Part shown: positions 22,809-35,037 of the stretch, in pieces | How the letters are laid out: every line of letters starts with the position of its first letter | Numbering within the stretch: the first letter of the stretch is position 1 | Origin: Perkinsus chesapeaki | Lineage: Eukaryota > Perkinsozoa > Perkinsida > Perkinsidae | Direction: 5' to 3' | NCBI GenBank assembly: GCA_013115145.1 | Contig: JAAPAO010000178.1 | Coordinates: 1-57,334 of the forward strand | DNA: 57,334 nt | The notes under the pieces: generated by a model | Seen by the model: only the letters and a program-made list of their open reading frames with translations | Told to the model about the DNA's origin: nothing | Database searches by the model: none | Made by a program: the position numbers and the translations under genes

Positions 22809-25800
22809 ATGTCTGATTACGTCGCTGATTATATACAGCGAACATGGAAGAAGGTTCGACGGCGAGACAGATCTGACTCAACTCAAGCGCCGTATCGGCA
22901 TGTGGAAGTTGGTAATATGGGTATCTTAATTCTTCATAGTGCGGTACTTCCTGTCTGCTTAGGTGTCCCCAACCTCGAGTTCTATGACAATCGGGTATCT
23001 TCCCGACGGTATAATTGGTTTTCTTTCTTACCCCTCTCCCTACTATTTCAATTTCGTAAATTCTCTAATCTGTTCTTCCTCCTGAGCGCCGTGGTAATGC
23101 TCATCCCAAACGTTTCGTCCCTAAGCCCGGTGTCGGCGCTGTTCCCTCTGGCATTCGTGCTGATAGTCTCGGAAATACGCGAGTTCGTGGAGGAGTATCA
23201 GGCCTATAACCGAGATAAGGAGACAAATTCAACAAAAACACACAAGATAGCCGACAACGGCACGGTGGTGGCAGTTCCGTGGTCGGAGCTTCGGGTTGGC
23301 GATGTGGTCCTGGTCCTGGACCAAGAGCCCATACCTGCTGATTTGGTACTGTTGCTATCATCTCATGCCGAGAATGCTAAAACGGGTTCTGTGGCTTATA
23401 TGGAGACGAGCAACTTGGATGGCGAGACAAATCTGAAGACCAGGGAGGCGCCGAAGTTGGTTGGGAAGATGGTCATTTCGGGATCGGAATTTGCCAGACG
23501 ACGGTCCAAGACCTCAGGTAGCGAGCTGCCCTATCATATGGTCACCACACTAAGCTTGCTAGCCCTTCCTGCAGTTACAACTGAGCCTGACTCGAGCGCA
23601 GCAAGACAACAGTTACCGACTGAAGAAGGACAGGTGCGTAGTAGATGGGTTCATGGGTTGGGCAATGCTTGGCCTCAGGTCATCAAACGGCTGGGCACTG
23701 GCTACAACGCTGAGGACACTCTGGGTCGGCTGGTCTCATCTATGGCTATGGACTTTGAGGCACCTCATCCTGATATGTATAAGTAAGAGCCTTGGCAAGG
23801 TCGGGATAGGTCTAGTTGGGTGGGTGACAGGTTCAAGGGCACAATTGGACCACTGAGCAACACAGAGGACCAGGGGTTCGCTGAGGGTCTGTCGATTGAT
23901 AATATGTAGTAAAAGATCGTTGAGGCTGTGGTTGTAGGGTGAGTATCTTAGGTTACTTCGTGGATGTAAGCTCCGTAATACACCATGGGCTGTAGGTGTG
24001 GTAACTTACGCTGGTTATGATACCAAGGCTGAGATGAATAGCAGAGGTGAGCATGCTTCATTTATAGGAGTCGAATGTATTGATCGTATTAGTGACGGTC
24101 ATCGCTTGTAGCTCGGAGGACAGTTACATATGCTACTTGTATTTATTATTAATATTTGCCTATTATTAAGGTTCGTCACACGTGGTTGCATTGCTTATTA
24201 ATATATTGGCTTAGATGTGCTTATATCTGATATATCTTATATGATTACTATGCGTTATAGTAGTAGGATACGAGGTTGAGACTCGTACGCTCCTTAGTCG
24301 ATGAGAAATCACAGAAAAACAAAATATTCTATTGTATTGTGGAGAGCTGTATAGACTACTGCGCGTCAAATCCTTATAAACTCTGCGTGTTCCTCCGGGA
24401 TCTGGGAACAGCCGAGATGGGTTGATCAATGAGTACCTTAAGTATATATTTCCTCAGTGTAATAGGAATATCCGCAAACTGCAATTGTTAGTAGTGAGAA
24501 ACTGAGAAACCGTGCTGTTGACCGTCTATTACTTTGCTGCCAGGCAATCTTTTTGCCTTTTCCCTTCAGCCGCTGGTCTGCATCCATCCAAGCACTCTAC
24601 GGTAGAGAACCAGCAGAATGCCTACGTCACTTGGCTCGTGGTCTTACTTGTCATCCTCTGTGCTATAGTCACTATTGTATTCAGCACTGAGCCATCACCA
24701 GGCGACCCGGACTATCCTTGGTAATAGCGCAGCACGAGAGGGGTATCTTGAGGTCGGCTTAGGTACCTGTCGGGATTGAGCTACCAGAACCCTATTATCA
24801 ATTTCCTCGCCTTCTTCGTCCTTCTTAATACGTTGATTCCGATGTCCTTGTGGGTTACTTTGGAGATCCTCAAGCTGGCGCAGTCCTTCTTGATCGAGTG
24901 GGATAACCAGTTTTACGATGCAGAGAGGTAGGGCTTCTTTGATAGGTCGCAGGTTCGATCCCCGGTAGCGGTATTTTTTATCAGAGATCTCCACGCTCGA
25001 TGTAATGCTAAAAATATGCATGAAGAATTGGGAATGGTTACTCATGTATTCTCGGATAAGACTGGTACACTTACATGCAATAAGATGGAATTTAAGGGCG
25101 CTGCGGTCGGCACCGATACCTATTCACTAGAGTTCAACCGACCGGACCCTAGCACCGTGCCACAGGGTGAAAAGTGCAATGCGGTGTTCTCTGGGGTTCT
25201 ACCGACCAACTTGGAGCTCATCGGGATAATGCAACAAGCCCTGAAGAAGGACGGTGTCGACTCTCCTATAGGACAATTTCTTATGTGTCTGGCGCTGAAT
25301 CATTCCTGTGAGCATGTTGCTGCTGGGCATATTAATCCAGAGCATATGGAGGAGGAACCAGCTAAGATACTAAGTGGCTGCATTCAACTCTTCAATAAGA
25401 ACAAACGTCGAGGCCAACAGCAGCCTGTCGACGATTCTGGCCGGCTTGGTCGGGAACTGCTTAGAGAGGAGGAGCAAACGGTTCATACTGAGGAGCCTGA
25501 GAATTACCAGGGGACGTCTCCAGATGAAAGCGCGCTGGTCGGCGCCGCAGCTGACTTCGGAGTTCGTTTCGTGGACCGAACACCCGAGGTAGAGATTGTT
25601 AAACTGCCTGATGGCACTGAGAAGACTATGAGACTTTTGCATGTGGTTGAGTTCACCAGCGAAAGGAGAATGATGACCGTCGTTGTAACGGACAATGACA
25701 CAGCTGGTAGGGCGGACGGCGGGGGGGGCGGGGGCTGGTGGAAATAGCTGCTTTCAGATTATGATGATAAGCCTGTGTACATGTATACCAAAGGGGCCGA

Positions 25801-28346
25801 TAGCTCCGTACTGCCAAAGTGCCAGAACAACACCCCTGAGGAGAACAAGATCAGAGCTCACACTAAAAGGATGGTCGCCAGGTTTGCCGAGACGGGATTC
25901 CGTAGGAGCCTTGGTAGATTCGCGTAGTTTTATGCTGGTGTTCTCGGTAGGTACATTGTGTGTCGCTTATCGGGAGATAACGCTTTCGGCATGGCGAGAG
26001 ATCCAGAGTGAGATTGATGCGGCCCAGAGCAAGGTGGCGGAGAGGGAGAAGTTGGTTAGTGAAATAGATGCTAAGAAAGTGGAGGTTCACTTTACCTTGT
26101 TGGGGTGCACTGCAGTAGAAGATAAACTACAGGTAGTTGGCAAGGGTGCTCGGGTATCTTAGCTTGATTAATGCACTGAGATTTGAGTATGATTCTTTGG
26201 AGACCAGGCTGCTTATAGCTATTGTATGGCTATTTTGAGGTGGTCCTGCCGAAATAAGCGTGTCATCACTTTGAGTGATATAAGTAATTCGCTTGAATTT
26301 CCGATGGTCGCTGCTGCTGCTGCTTCACTTGCGAAGGTCCCCTGCTCAGGATGGCGTCCCTGAGACCATTGCTTCCCTTCGCAATGCCAATATAACAGTC
26401 TGCATGATCACTGGTGATAAGCGTGAAACAGCCATCAACATCGCCAGGAGTTGCCGCCTCATCACGAGCAAGCAGAATGTGTAATGTGGCTGCTGCCCTC
26501 GCTTGTGTGAATTCACCGAAGCTGTGGTTTAGGTATACAATGATGAGCCAGAATAACATGTTTGGTGGTGGCAACTTTGTGCCAATCAGGAGCCTACAGC
26601 AGCTGCTAGGTAATCCTCGGGAGGAGAAGGTCTCTTGGCTTTCAAGACTAAGTCTAAGGGTTCTATGTGGTAAAATTAGCAATTGGCCGGCAGGTTGGCA
26701 GCAATACCAGTCCTCATTCGCCTGCATTGTGACTCGGATTGGTAACGGTCTTGTTTTCAGAAGCGAAGGAGCCAGCGCTTGGAGTCGACACTCCTCTCGA
26801 GCCTGGTCCGGCTGATGGACATGACGATGAAAATGATACGGATATGTTGCTTGGACCAAATCCTTTGGCTATTTGGGAGCTTACGGGGGAAGGTCAGGAT
26901 ATAGAGGACAAGATTCGCAACGAGCAGCAGGTAACCGGCGCGGTTTTTTTTTGATAGAAAAATGGTTTTTTTCGTCAGGCTAAGAGACTTGTGTCCCGGA
27001 CGACCTCCAACATGTCCCGAGCCACCCCGCCCTTGAGGGCCAGCTCGATGACCAGCGGCAATCCGGATGGGCCCTCGGGCACGCAGAAGTTTTCTCTGGT
27101 TATCGACGGTGCAAGTTTGGATACCATTCTTGTAAATCCGGCTAGTCGGAAGAAACTTTTGGAGGTGCTCACCTACGGTCAATGCGAGTCCGCTGTGTTT
27201 TGCCGAGTAAACCCTAAACAGAAGGGAGAGATAGTTCATCTAGTTAAGGCTAGTCTTGACAAGCGAGGCCGAGTCCTAGCCATTGGTGACGGTGCTAATG
27301 ATATCAATATGATACATCAAGCTCATGTTGGTGTTGGTATATTTGGTCAAGAAGGTTATCAGGCTGCTGGTACAGCTGATTATGCTATTAGTAGATTCGG
27401 TGACCTTTATAGACTAATGTTCTATCATGGTCGGATTAACTATGAAAGGAACACTCACTTCATCAACTTCTTTATCTACAAGAATTTTGTATACACCTTG
27501 TGTCAGTTCTGGTTCGGTATTGTCTCCTACTGGACGGGCCAGACTGTCTTCGAGAGTTGGTACGTGCTATGTTACAACTCAGTCTTCTGTCTCGCGCCGC
27601 TTTTCATTGAGGCTCTCTTCGATAAGGATGTTGATCCCGACTTGGACGCCCCACCGCCGAAGGGATGCGGGCGAATGCCTCATCCGCCTGGTATGACGGT
27701 CCAGGCCTGGTACGAGGAAGAGGTACCTAAGCTTTACCACAGGACTAATGAGAACTATAATTTCGGTACGTCTATTCTCTTAAAGTGGATCGTTGTAGGA
27801 ACCATACAATCGCTGGTGGGCTTCTACGCTGTCTGGGGCTTCTGGGGCTACACTGGCACCCCTATCATGGGCGATGGGCATGTGGCCTCCTACTGGATGA
27901 TGTCGATACTGCTTTACTCGTTCATTATGGTATTGGTAACAACTCTGATATTCTACTATACAGTTGAATGGACTAAGCTGTTTATATTCTGTAACACCAT
28001 ACTTAATATTGTCATTTACGTGGCCTTCGTCTACATATATGATTTGTGGTTCGGAAGTGATGTTTATCGAGAGGCGATGGCCACCACTGGAAATATCACC
28101 TTCTGGCTCATCCTCTTATTGATCACAGCGGTTTGTGTCCTGCCCATCGTTGGTGCCTCCAAGCTGCGTCATCTCAGCAAGCATGCTTACTTTTCTGACC
28201 AACTGCAGGAGAGACGAGCGGCATACAAGCGAAAAACCCGCAAGGAGGATCGTCTTCAGCGTCGTCGTCGTCGGGGAAGGTCTTCCTCCTCTGGCCATCC
28301 AGCTGCGAGTAGCCAGTATGTGCGGACGGTCGATGCCGTAGTGTGA
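22809..28346 (+). CDS. P4-ATPase phospholipid flippase 1
   Basis: Multi-exon P4-type ATPase that would move aminophospholipids from the outer or lumenal leaflet to the cytosolic leaflet. The start is ATG 22809 ([18 protein letters not shown]). Motifs in order: [21 protein letters not shown] and TM1-2; the actuator [10 protein letters not shown] (DGET at 23418-23429); [15 protein letters not shown]; an M3 helix at about 24620-24680; [12 protein letters not shown] (M4, PMSL where P4 enzymes usually have PISL); DKTGT at 25055-25069; [72 protein letters not shown] at about 27285; and a C-terminal block of TM5-10 to 28346. The cytosolic tail is Arg/Lys-rich (RLQRRRRRG). It is about 1.1-1.2 thousand residues when spliced. 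It forms a tandem pair with the gene at 28694, with short near-identical islands over the catalytic motifs. Confidence 0.9.
24928..24984 (+). other. Flippase 1 intron with tRNA T-arm-like core
   Basis: 57 nt GT-AG intron just before the phosphorylation-site exon. It contains AGGTCGCAGGTTCGATCCCC, which has the look of a tRNA variable loop plus T-arm and includes a GGTTCGANNCC B-box. The intron at 30430-30486 in flippase 2 is identical except for one base. Confidence 0.8.
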
Positions 28347-28693
28347 GGAGGAGGCGTGTGCCGTCCTTTCTCCGTTCATTTGTGTCATTAGGGTTCCGTC
28401 GGAGTCCCAGACGTAGTTGTAGTTATGCTCTTGTCTCTGCTGCTATACTTGCTCATCCTTTTGTTGCATCATCATGGTTGCTCCCTCTCGTATATACCAT
28501 TGCGGGGCTGGCCGCCACCGACGGCGGCGGCGGGAGTAATTGATGATGGTTGTCGTCGTCGGCGTTCTAGTAGTGCTGCTGCTGGTGCTCCTAATCTGTA
28601 GTTCTTATGGAGTATTATCCGTTCCTACTTGTTTGTTGACTACCCATCAGTTTTGTGTTCGCTGTCCCCATTTCCCCTTCCTCAGTGTGTTAT

Positions 28694-31600
28694 ATGGCTA
28701 TGCGAGGTCGACTATGGAGAGCATCTTTTTCCCGCGTTATGGCCATTCACCCTCACCTTCGGCACATCCTAGTCGGTAAGCCCCGTCCGTTTCGGTTCAG
28801 CCTCATATCTTAATTCCTCTCCTTAGGCGAGGCCACCCATTCCTATAGCGGCAATAGCATTTCCACTCGGCAGTACTCGTGGCTCACCTTCCTGCCACTC
28901 TCGATAGTCTTCCAATTCCGAAGGCTGTCGAACTGCTACTTCCTCCTAGCGGCAGTAATTGCCAACCTCCCGGACGTGGGCTCACTGAACCCATTCGCCT
29001 CGGTGGCCCCTCTGGTATTCGTTCTTATTGTCTCTGTGACTCGGGAGTTTATAGAGGAGTACCAGGCTTACCTGCGGGACAGGGAGACCAACTCTAGTAC
29101 CGCTCATGTGTTGGTCAGCGATGGTCGCATTGTGGCCCGGCCCTGGTCAGCGGTCTACCCAGGCGACATCCTGGTGGTCCGAGACCGCGACCACTTCCCT
29201 GCTGATTTGGTACTGTTGCTATCATCTCATGCCGAGAACGCTAAGACGGGTTCTGTGGCTTATATGGAGACGAGCAACTTGGATGGTGAGACAAATCTGA
29301 AGACCAGGGAGGCACCGAAGTTGGTTGGGGCCACGCTAGAGGCGTGCCTCGGCATGTCCCCAGGGCGACGGCCAGGCAGCGTTCCGATCGGTAGGCTTTA
29401 GCTGAGCTGCACTTCTCTACTGGATGACTCTTTGCAGCCATCGCGCCTGATCAAGAGCAAGGAGGAAATCGACAAGGCCGGGGCGCTGAGGCTCGGGTAG
29501 GCCTGGCCAACTGGTCCAAGGTGATGCCACCTCAGATGCCCTCGGACATCGACGCCAGCCACCTGTTTGAGATGGACAGTGGGAAGCTATCAGCTTTAGT
29601 AGGCAGTTTGGCCATAGAGTTCGAGTCGCCAACCACCGATATGATGAAGTGAGCACTTCGAGCGGAGCGAAGCAGTTCATGACGTTCAGGTTTCGGGGGA
29701 CGATATCGTCCTTGGTGGATGCTGGCTTGTCCACGGACACCTCGGAGGCTATTAGCATTGAAAACATGTATGAGCTCAGTCAGTCCTGATTCGGGCCATG
29801 GACTCTTCAGATTGCTTCGAGGCTGTAGCTTACGGAACACTCCTTGGGCGGTTGGTGTGGTGGTGTATGCTGGCAGTGAGACCAGAGCAATGATGAATAG
29901 TCATGGTAATAATAAAGCCATCGGTGAGGCTCCTAGCGTGCTCTCATCAGCCGACACTGGCCCACGCAAGCAGAGTACAGTCGATAGGGCGATGAACAAA
30001 TACGTTATGGTACTGTTCCTGTTGCAAGCGCTACTGTGTGCTTTGGCTACGATATTTACATCAACATACTCGCAGCCGGGCGATAAGGATGCTGATAGCG
30101 ATCCTCCGTGGTAATAGGGGGAGGGCGGGTCATAAGTTGAGGGAAATGTGGTATCGGGGTTACTGGTCGGGAGGGTCCACTAACTTCTCACATATGACGT
30201 ATATGACGGGAGCTTTTGTTCATAGCCATTAATAAGACTTGCTCCGACGACGACGCTTCTGTAGGTACCTGGAGGGTCTGTCGTACCAGGCTGAGTTCAT
30301 CACCTATATATCGTACTTTCTTCTCCTTAATACATTGATTCCGGTATCGCTGTGGGTCAGTGTGGAGGTCATCAAGTTCGCTCAGTCATTCTTGATTGAA
30401 TGGGATATGAACCTTTACGATGCAGAGAGGTAGGGCTTCTTTGATAGGTCGCAGGTTCGATCCCCGGTAGCGGTATTGTTTATCAGAGATCTCCACGCTC
30501 GATGTAATGCTAAAAATATGCATGAAGAATTGGGAATGGTTACTCATGTATTCTCGGATAAGACTGGTACGCTTACATGCAATAAGATGGAATTTAAGGG
30601 CGCTGCGGTCGGCGGTATGACCTACTCTGAAGAATTCCTAGGAGACGAGTCCGCCCCGCTGGGCTCTGTCGGCCAGAGGAGTCGCTCCGAGTTCAGCGGC
30701 GTTCTTCCGCCTTCGGGCCGGCTGATTGGATGCTTCCAGCAGGCCCTGGAAGCCCAGGGCCCCGACTCCCCACTAGCACTGTTCCTTCTGAGTTTGGCTT
30801 TGAACCACTCCTGTGAACGTGTGCGCATCAAAGGCCAGACCGGCCTCGAAGATTCCGACAGCCCTCGAGGGAAAAAGGGTTGCAATCCTTGCCTTTATCT
30901 GAGCCGGAAAAAGTTAGCACGATCGACGGGAGCAATTTCAATGGCCGAGGAGGGAGCAGAGGAAGCCCTAGACGGTCCAATATTATACCAAGGCACGTCA
31001 CCGGACGAAAGCGCCCTTGTGGGAGCCGCAGCAGACTTCGGGGTGCGGTTCATCGACCGTACGCCCTACTCGATCGAAGTAGCTTTGCCGGGAGGATCGG
31101 TGAGGGAGTTCAAAATCCTACATGTGGTGGAGTTCACCAGTGAGAGAAGGATGATGAGCACAGTGCTCACCGAGGACGCTCCGGGTAGCTGGCTGTCTGA
31201 GCCGTGCGCTTACAGGGGGGATTTCAGATACTCCCGATAAGCAAGTGTTCGTTTTCACGAAGGGAGCCGACAGCTCTATAGTCTCGAAATGCATTGTGAA
31301 CACCGAGGAGGACCCTAATACTTCATTCGGACATACGGAGCAAATGGTGAAGAACTTCGCAGAGAAGGGCTACCGTCGGGACCCTTGGGCCATGCTTCGG
31401 TGTCAGTGATTTGTTCAGGTACGCTGTGTGTCGCCTATAGACAGCTGGCGATGAACGAATGGGAAGCCATTGCGAAGGAGCTGCATGAAGCACAGATTGG
31501 AGATATGAACCTGCGAGAGGAAAAAGTGGCCAAAATTTGCACCGAAAAAATTGAAGTTGGATTCACCTTACTTGGATGTACTGCGGTGGAGGACAAGCTG

Positions 31601-33372
31601 CAGGTGATAGGAAATCTTGCTATCTTGCATTCTCTCAACGCTGTGTTGGCAGGATGATGTGCCGGAAACTGTCGAGGCACTGAGGAAGGCTGGAATAACG
31701 GTGGCCATGATAACTGGGGACAAGAGGGAAACTGCCATCAACATAGCGACGAGCTGCAATCTGATTAGTGACCCTGACAACATGTACTTGAGGCGTGATT
31801 TGACGGAAATACGGTATTATTAATTTTCAGGTACACCATGATAAGCCATCAGTCTCTGTTTGGTGGCGGTAACTTTGTTAATTTGAATGCTTTGAAGGAG
31901 GCGGCAAGTAAGCCTATTTATACCGTCGAATTCTCTGTGTATTCCGACCAGGTAAATCCTCGGCGAAGGCCACTGGCGACAATGTGGAGTTTACTAAGGA
32001 GAGGGTCATTTGGGGGCTGACGGAAGAGTGCCAATCTGAGAAGCCTCAACCCGGCGCGACTGCGCCTCAACAATCCGGAGAAGCTCGCCCAGTAAAAACG
32101 CCTAGGCTGGGGATCGAACTCGCGTGACTGTGTTTTTAGGGTCTTGGCGAGAGACAGGCTTCCAGGGTTCGGAATATGAGTCTGAACGTGGAGTCTCTGC
32201 CGGTCCGAGAGCCCAGTGCGGGCGGGCGGAGATACTCTATCGTGGTGGACGGTGCCTCGTTGCCGACCATCCTCCAGGCCCCGAAGAGCGTCGCCCGCCT
32301 CCGGTCCGTAATCAACCATGCACAGTGCGAGTCCGCTGTGTTCTGCCGAGTGAATCCTAAACAGAAAGGGGATATCGTGAGGCTTGTGAAGGACGGCATC
32401 CACGGCCGAGGGAGCGTCCTAGCCATTGGTGATGGTGCTAATGATATCAATATGATACATCAAGCTCATGTTGGTGTTGGTATATTTGGTCAAGAAGGTT
32501 ACCAGGCTGCTGGTACAGCTGATTATGCTATTAGTAGATTTGGTGACCTTTATAGACTAATGTTCTATCATGGCCGATGGAACTACGAGCGAATGTCACA
32601 TTACATCAATTTCTTCATCTACAAGAACTTCCTGTTCACCCTCTGCCAGTTCTGCTTTGGCACCGCCTCCCGGTGGTCCGGACAGACCGTCTACGATTCC
32701 TTCTACGTTCTTGTGTACAACTCGGTCTTCAGTCTTCTCCCCCTCACTGTGGCCGCCCTCTTCGACAGAGATATCCATCCCGACCTGGACGGCCCCTTGA
32801 CAGGTGATGGTCGGTTGCGCCACCCGTCGTACATGACTAATGCTCTCTGGCGGCACGAGGTCATTCCGCGGCTGTATCGTCGGTCAGCTTCCAACTACAA
32901 CTTCAACCCAGGCGTGCTGTTCCGGTGGATCGTCATAGGCACTTTCCAGTCGGTTATTTGCTACTACGGCGTTTGGTGCTTCCGACAGTACCCCAACGCA
33001 TCTGTGGGCGGCCACGGTCGGATTTCGGATTTGTGGATGGACTCGATCCTGCTCTATACGATCATTCTGGCTCTGGTCTCGGTGCTTATCTTACAGTACA
33101 CTAGGGAATGGTCGCGGGTTCTAATCCTGGCGCTGCTACTTTTTCAATTCTTCCTGTACATTGCTTTTGTTTTCGGCTACGATATCGCCATTATAGACGG
33201 CGATGCCTCCGGGTACCTCCTCAGCTCCCTCGGCTCTGTCGGCTTCTGGCTCATCTTGCTCCTTTTAGTCGTAACATGTTTCCTGCCGGCCTTTGCCTTG
33301 GAAAAATTGAAGTCTCTTTCGCCGACAGTTCCCCTTGTAGAGAAGCTCCTTCAGCAGCGTCGAATTAGATAG
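28694..33372 (+). CDS. P4-ATPase phospholipid flippase 2 (tandem paralog)
   Basis: Second P4-ATPase, 347 bp after the first. The start ATG 28694 (MAMRGRLWRASFSRVMAIHP) is chosen because its exon splices in phase (donor after 28777) to GEATHSYSGNSISTRQYSW. The domain order matches flippase 1: [64 protein letters not shown] (M3), LIPVSLWVSVEV (M4, PVSL variant), DKTGT at 30557-30571, [55 protein letters not shown] at about 32428, and C-terminal helices to TAG 33370-33372. Outside the shared islands the two proteins have diverged widely. This copy is GC-richer and lacks the Arg-rich tail (it ends LVEKLLQQRRIR). Localisation to the plasma membrane or endomembranes is family-based, and a CDC50-type partner is expected but not in the window. 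Confidence 0.9.
30430..30486 (+). other. Flippase 2 intron with tRNA T-arm-like core
   Basis: 57 nt intron, one base different from the flippase 1 intron at 24928-24984. It lies inside the 200 bp near-identical island and carries the same GGTTCGATCCC motif. Confidence 0.8.
32092..32139 (+). other. Flippase 2 intron with reverse-oriented T-arm-like motif
   Basis: 48 nt intron (GTAAAAACG...TTTTTAG). On the minus strand it reads GCGAGTTCGATCCCCAGCC, again a tRNA T-arm-like sequence, in the opposite orientation to the introns at 24928 and 30430. Confidence 0.65.
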
Positions 33373-33583
33373 TCCCTCAATGAAGCAGCAGCAGCAGCCT
33401 TGTGTAAAATTGTCGTTTTCGCCATGGCATGCTACCCCTTTTAAGTGTTTATCTTGTTGATGACTCTCCTATTGTGGTGTTGGATTGATAACTTCGCCCA
33501 CTGCCCCTTTTTGTCAGTATATTTTCCCTCACCGTTGACCAGCGGTCTCGCCACTAGTGCTGTCTAGTCCTCGGTAAAACAGA

Positions 33584-34830
33584 ATGACAAATGTCCTGAG
33601 CGATGCAGAAGTCGCCTCGCTGGACGAACAAATAGAGCGCGTCACCAACATGGGCCAGCTGACTGAGGCCGAGTGCAAGAACCTGTGCGAGAAGGTTCGC
33701 GAACTGCTCCAGGTGAGTCTCTTCCGTTTGCCGATATGTTTGATTGCCTGTTGTCGTCAGGAGGAGTCGAACGTCCAGCCAGTGAAATGCCCTGTGACGG
33801 TGTGCGGCGATATCCATGGACAATTTTTAGATCTAAAAGAGCTCTTTAGAATTGGGGGCAAACCACCTGAAACCAACTATTTATTTTTGGGAGACTATGT
33901 TGATAGGGGGTAAGGTTCCCACGCCGGCTGCTGCTGCTTCTGTCTGCTGTTCCCAATTCTCCTGTGATCGTCAGATATTACTCCCTGGAGACTGCATCAC
34001 TGATGTTCCTGTACAAGGTCCGTTATAAGGATCGTATCACACTCCTTCGTGGAAACCACGAGACCAGACAGATCACACAAGTCGGTTCTGAACTCCTTCG
34101 GTCGCTACGTCGTCACTGAGATTCCCCAGGTCTACGGCTTCTACGATGAGTGCCTGCGGAAGTACTCCAACCCCAACGTGTGGAAGTACTTCACCGATAC
34201 CTTCGACTACCTTCCTCTCACCGCTCTCATCGAGAACCAGATTTTCTGCCAGCATGGCGGACTGTCTCCCTCGATTGATCTCCTGGATCACGTGCGACAA
34301 CTGGTAACTCCTTCACTGCGCCGCGAAATTAATTATCATTTCCATCGAATTCAGGACCGAGTGCAAGAAGTTCCGCACGAGGGGCCCATGTGCGATTTGT
34401 TATGGTCGGATCCCGACGAGAGATGCGGCTGGGGTATCAGTCCGAGAGGTGCCGGGTAAGCTTCCTCTTCGTCAGCTCGACAAGGGAGGCTTCCTGTTCA
34501 GATACACTTTCGGGCAGGATATTTCGGAGCAGTTCAATCATGCTAATGGCTTGAAGCTGATAGCTAGAGCACATCAGCTTGTCATGGAAGGTTACAATTG
34601 GTGCCACGATCGCAATGTGGTGACTATATTCTCTGCACCCAATTACTGCTATAGATGCGGCAATCAGGCGGCCATCATGGAGATCGACGAGAATCTAAAG
34701 TACGACCATAGCTCGGTCAGCGGCGGTCATTGGTCTTCTCGCCAGATACACTTTCCTTCAATTCGATCCGGCCCCTCGGGAACAGTCTTCGCCCGACATT
34801 GCCCGCAAGCTCCCCGACTACTTCCTCTAG
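33584..34830 (+). CDS. PPP2CA: Serine/threonine protein phosphatase 2A catalytic subunit
   Basis: Catalytic subunit of PP2A, a two-metal phosphoserine/phosphothreonine phosphatase of cytosol and nucleus. Exons: 33584-33712, 33761-33909, 33975-34080, 34130-34313, 34355-34455, 34502-34699, 34746-34830. Introns are 41-65 nt. The spliced protein has the full set of metal-binding and catalytic motifs: [91 protein letters not shown] and [15 protein letters not shown]. It ends in DYFL, the C-terminus used for methylation and for holoenzyme assembly in PP2A. Length is about 310 residues, as expected. The N-terminus ([20 protein letters not shown]) matches the PP2A/PP4 group, and DYFL distinguishes PP2A from PP4 and PP6. 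Confidence 0.95.
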
Positions 34831-35037
34831 GCTACTGCTGCTGCTGCTGTATGACTATCTATGTAGATACTATTGACCTCTACTGTGTAGATGCTCGGAA
34901 CAGTTGAGTGTTGTTGCGTTAAAGCAGCTGGTCAATTCGAACCCGGCTGGCCCGGAAATTCCTCGACTCCGGCTTGATATTCTCTCACTTGGGCTAGTCA
35001 ATGCGATCAACAGTAGATTGTGTGGCCGTCTTTTGTA

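Noticed and set aside
26266-26859. 197-codon minus-strand ORF
   Set aside because: Antisense to flippase 1 exons and introns; no recognisable features.
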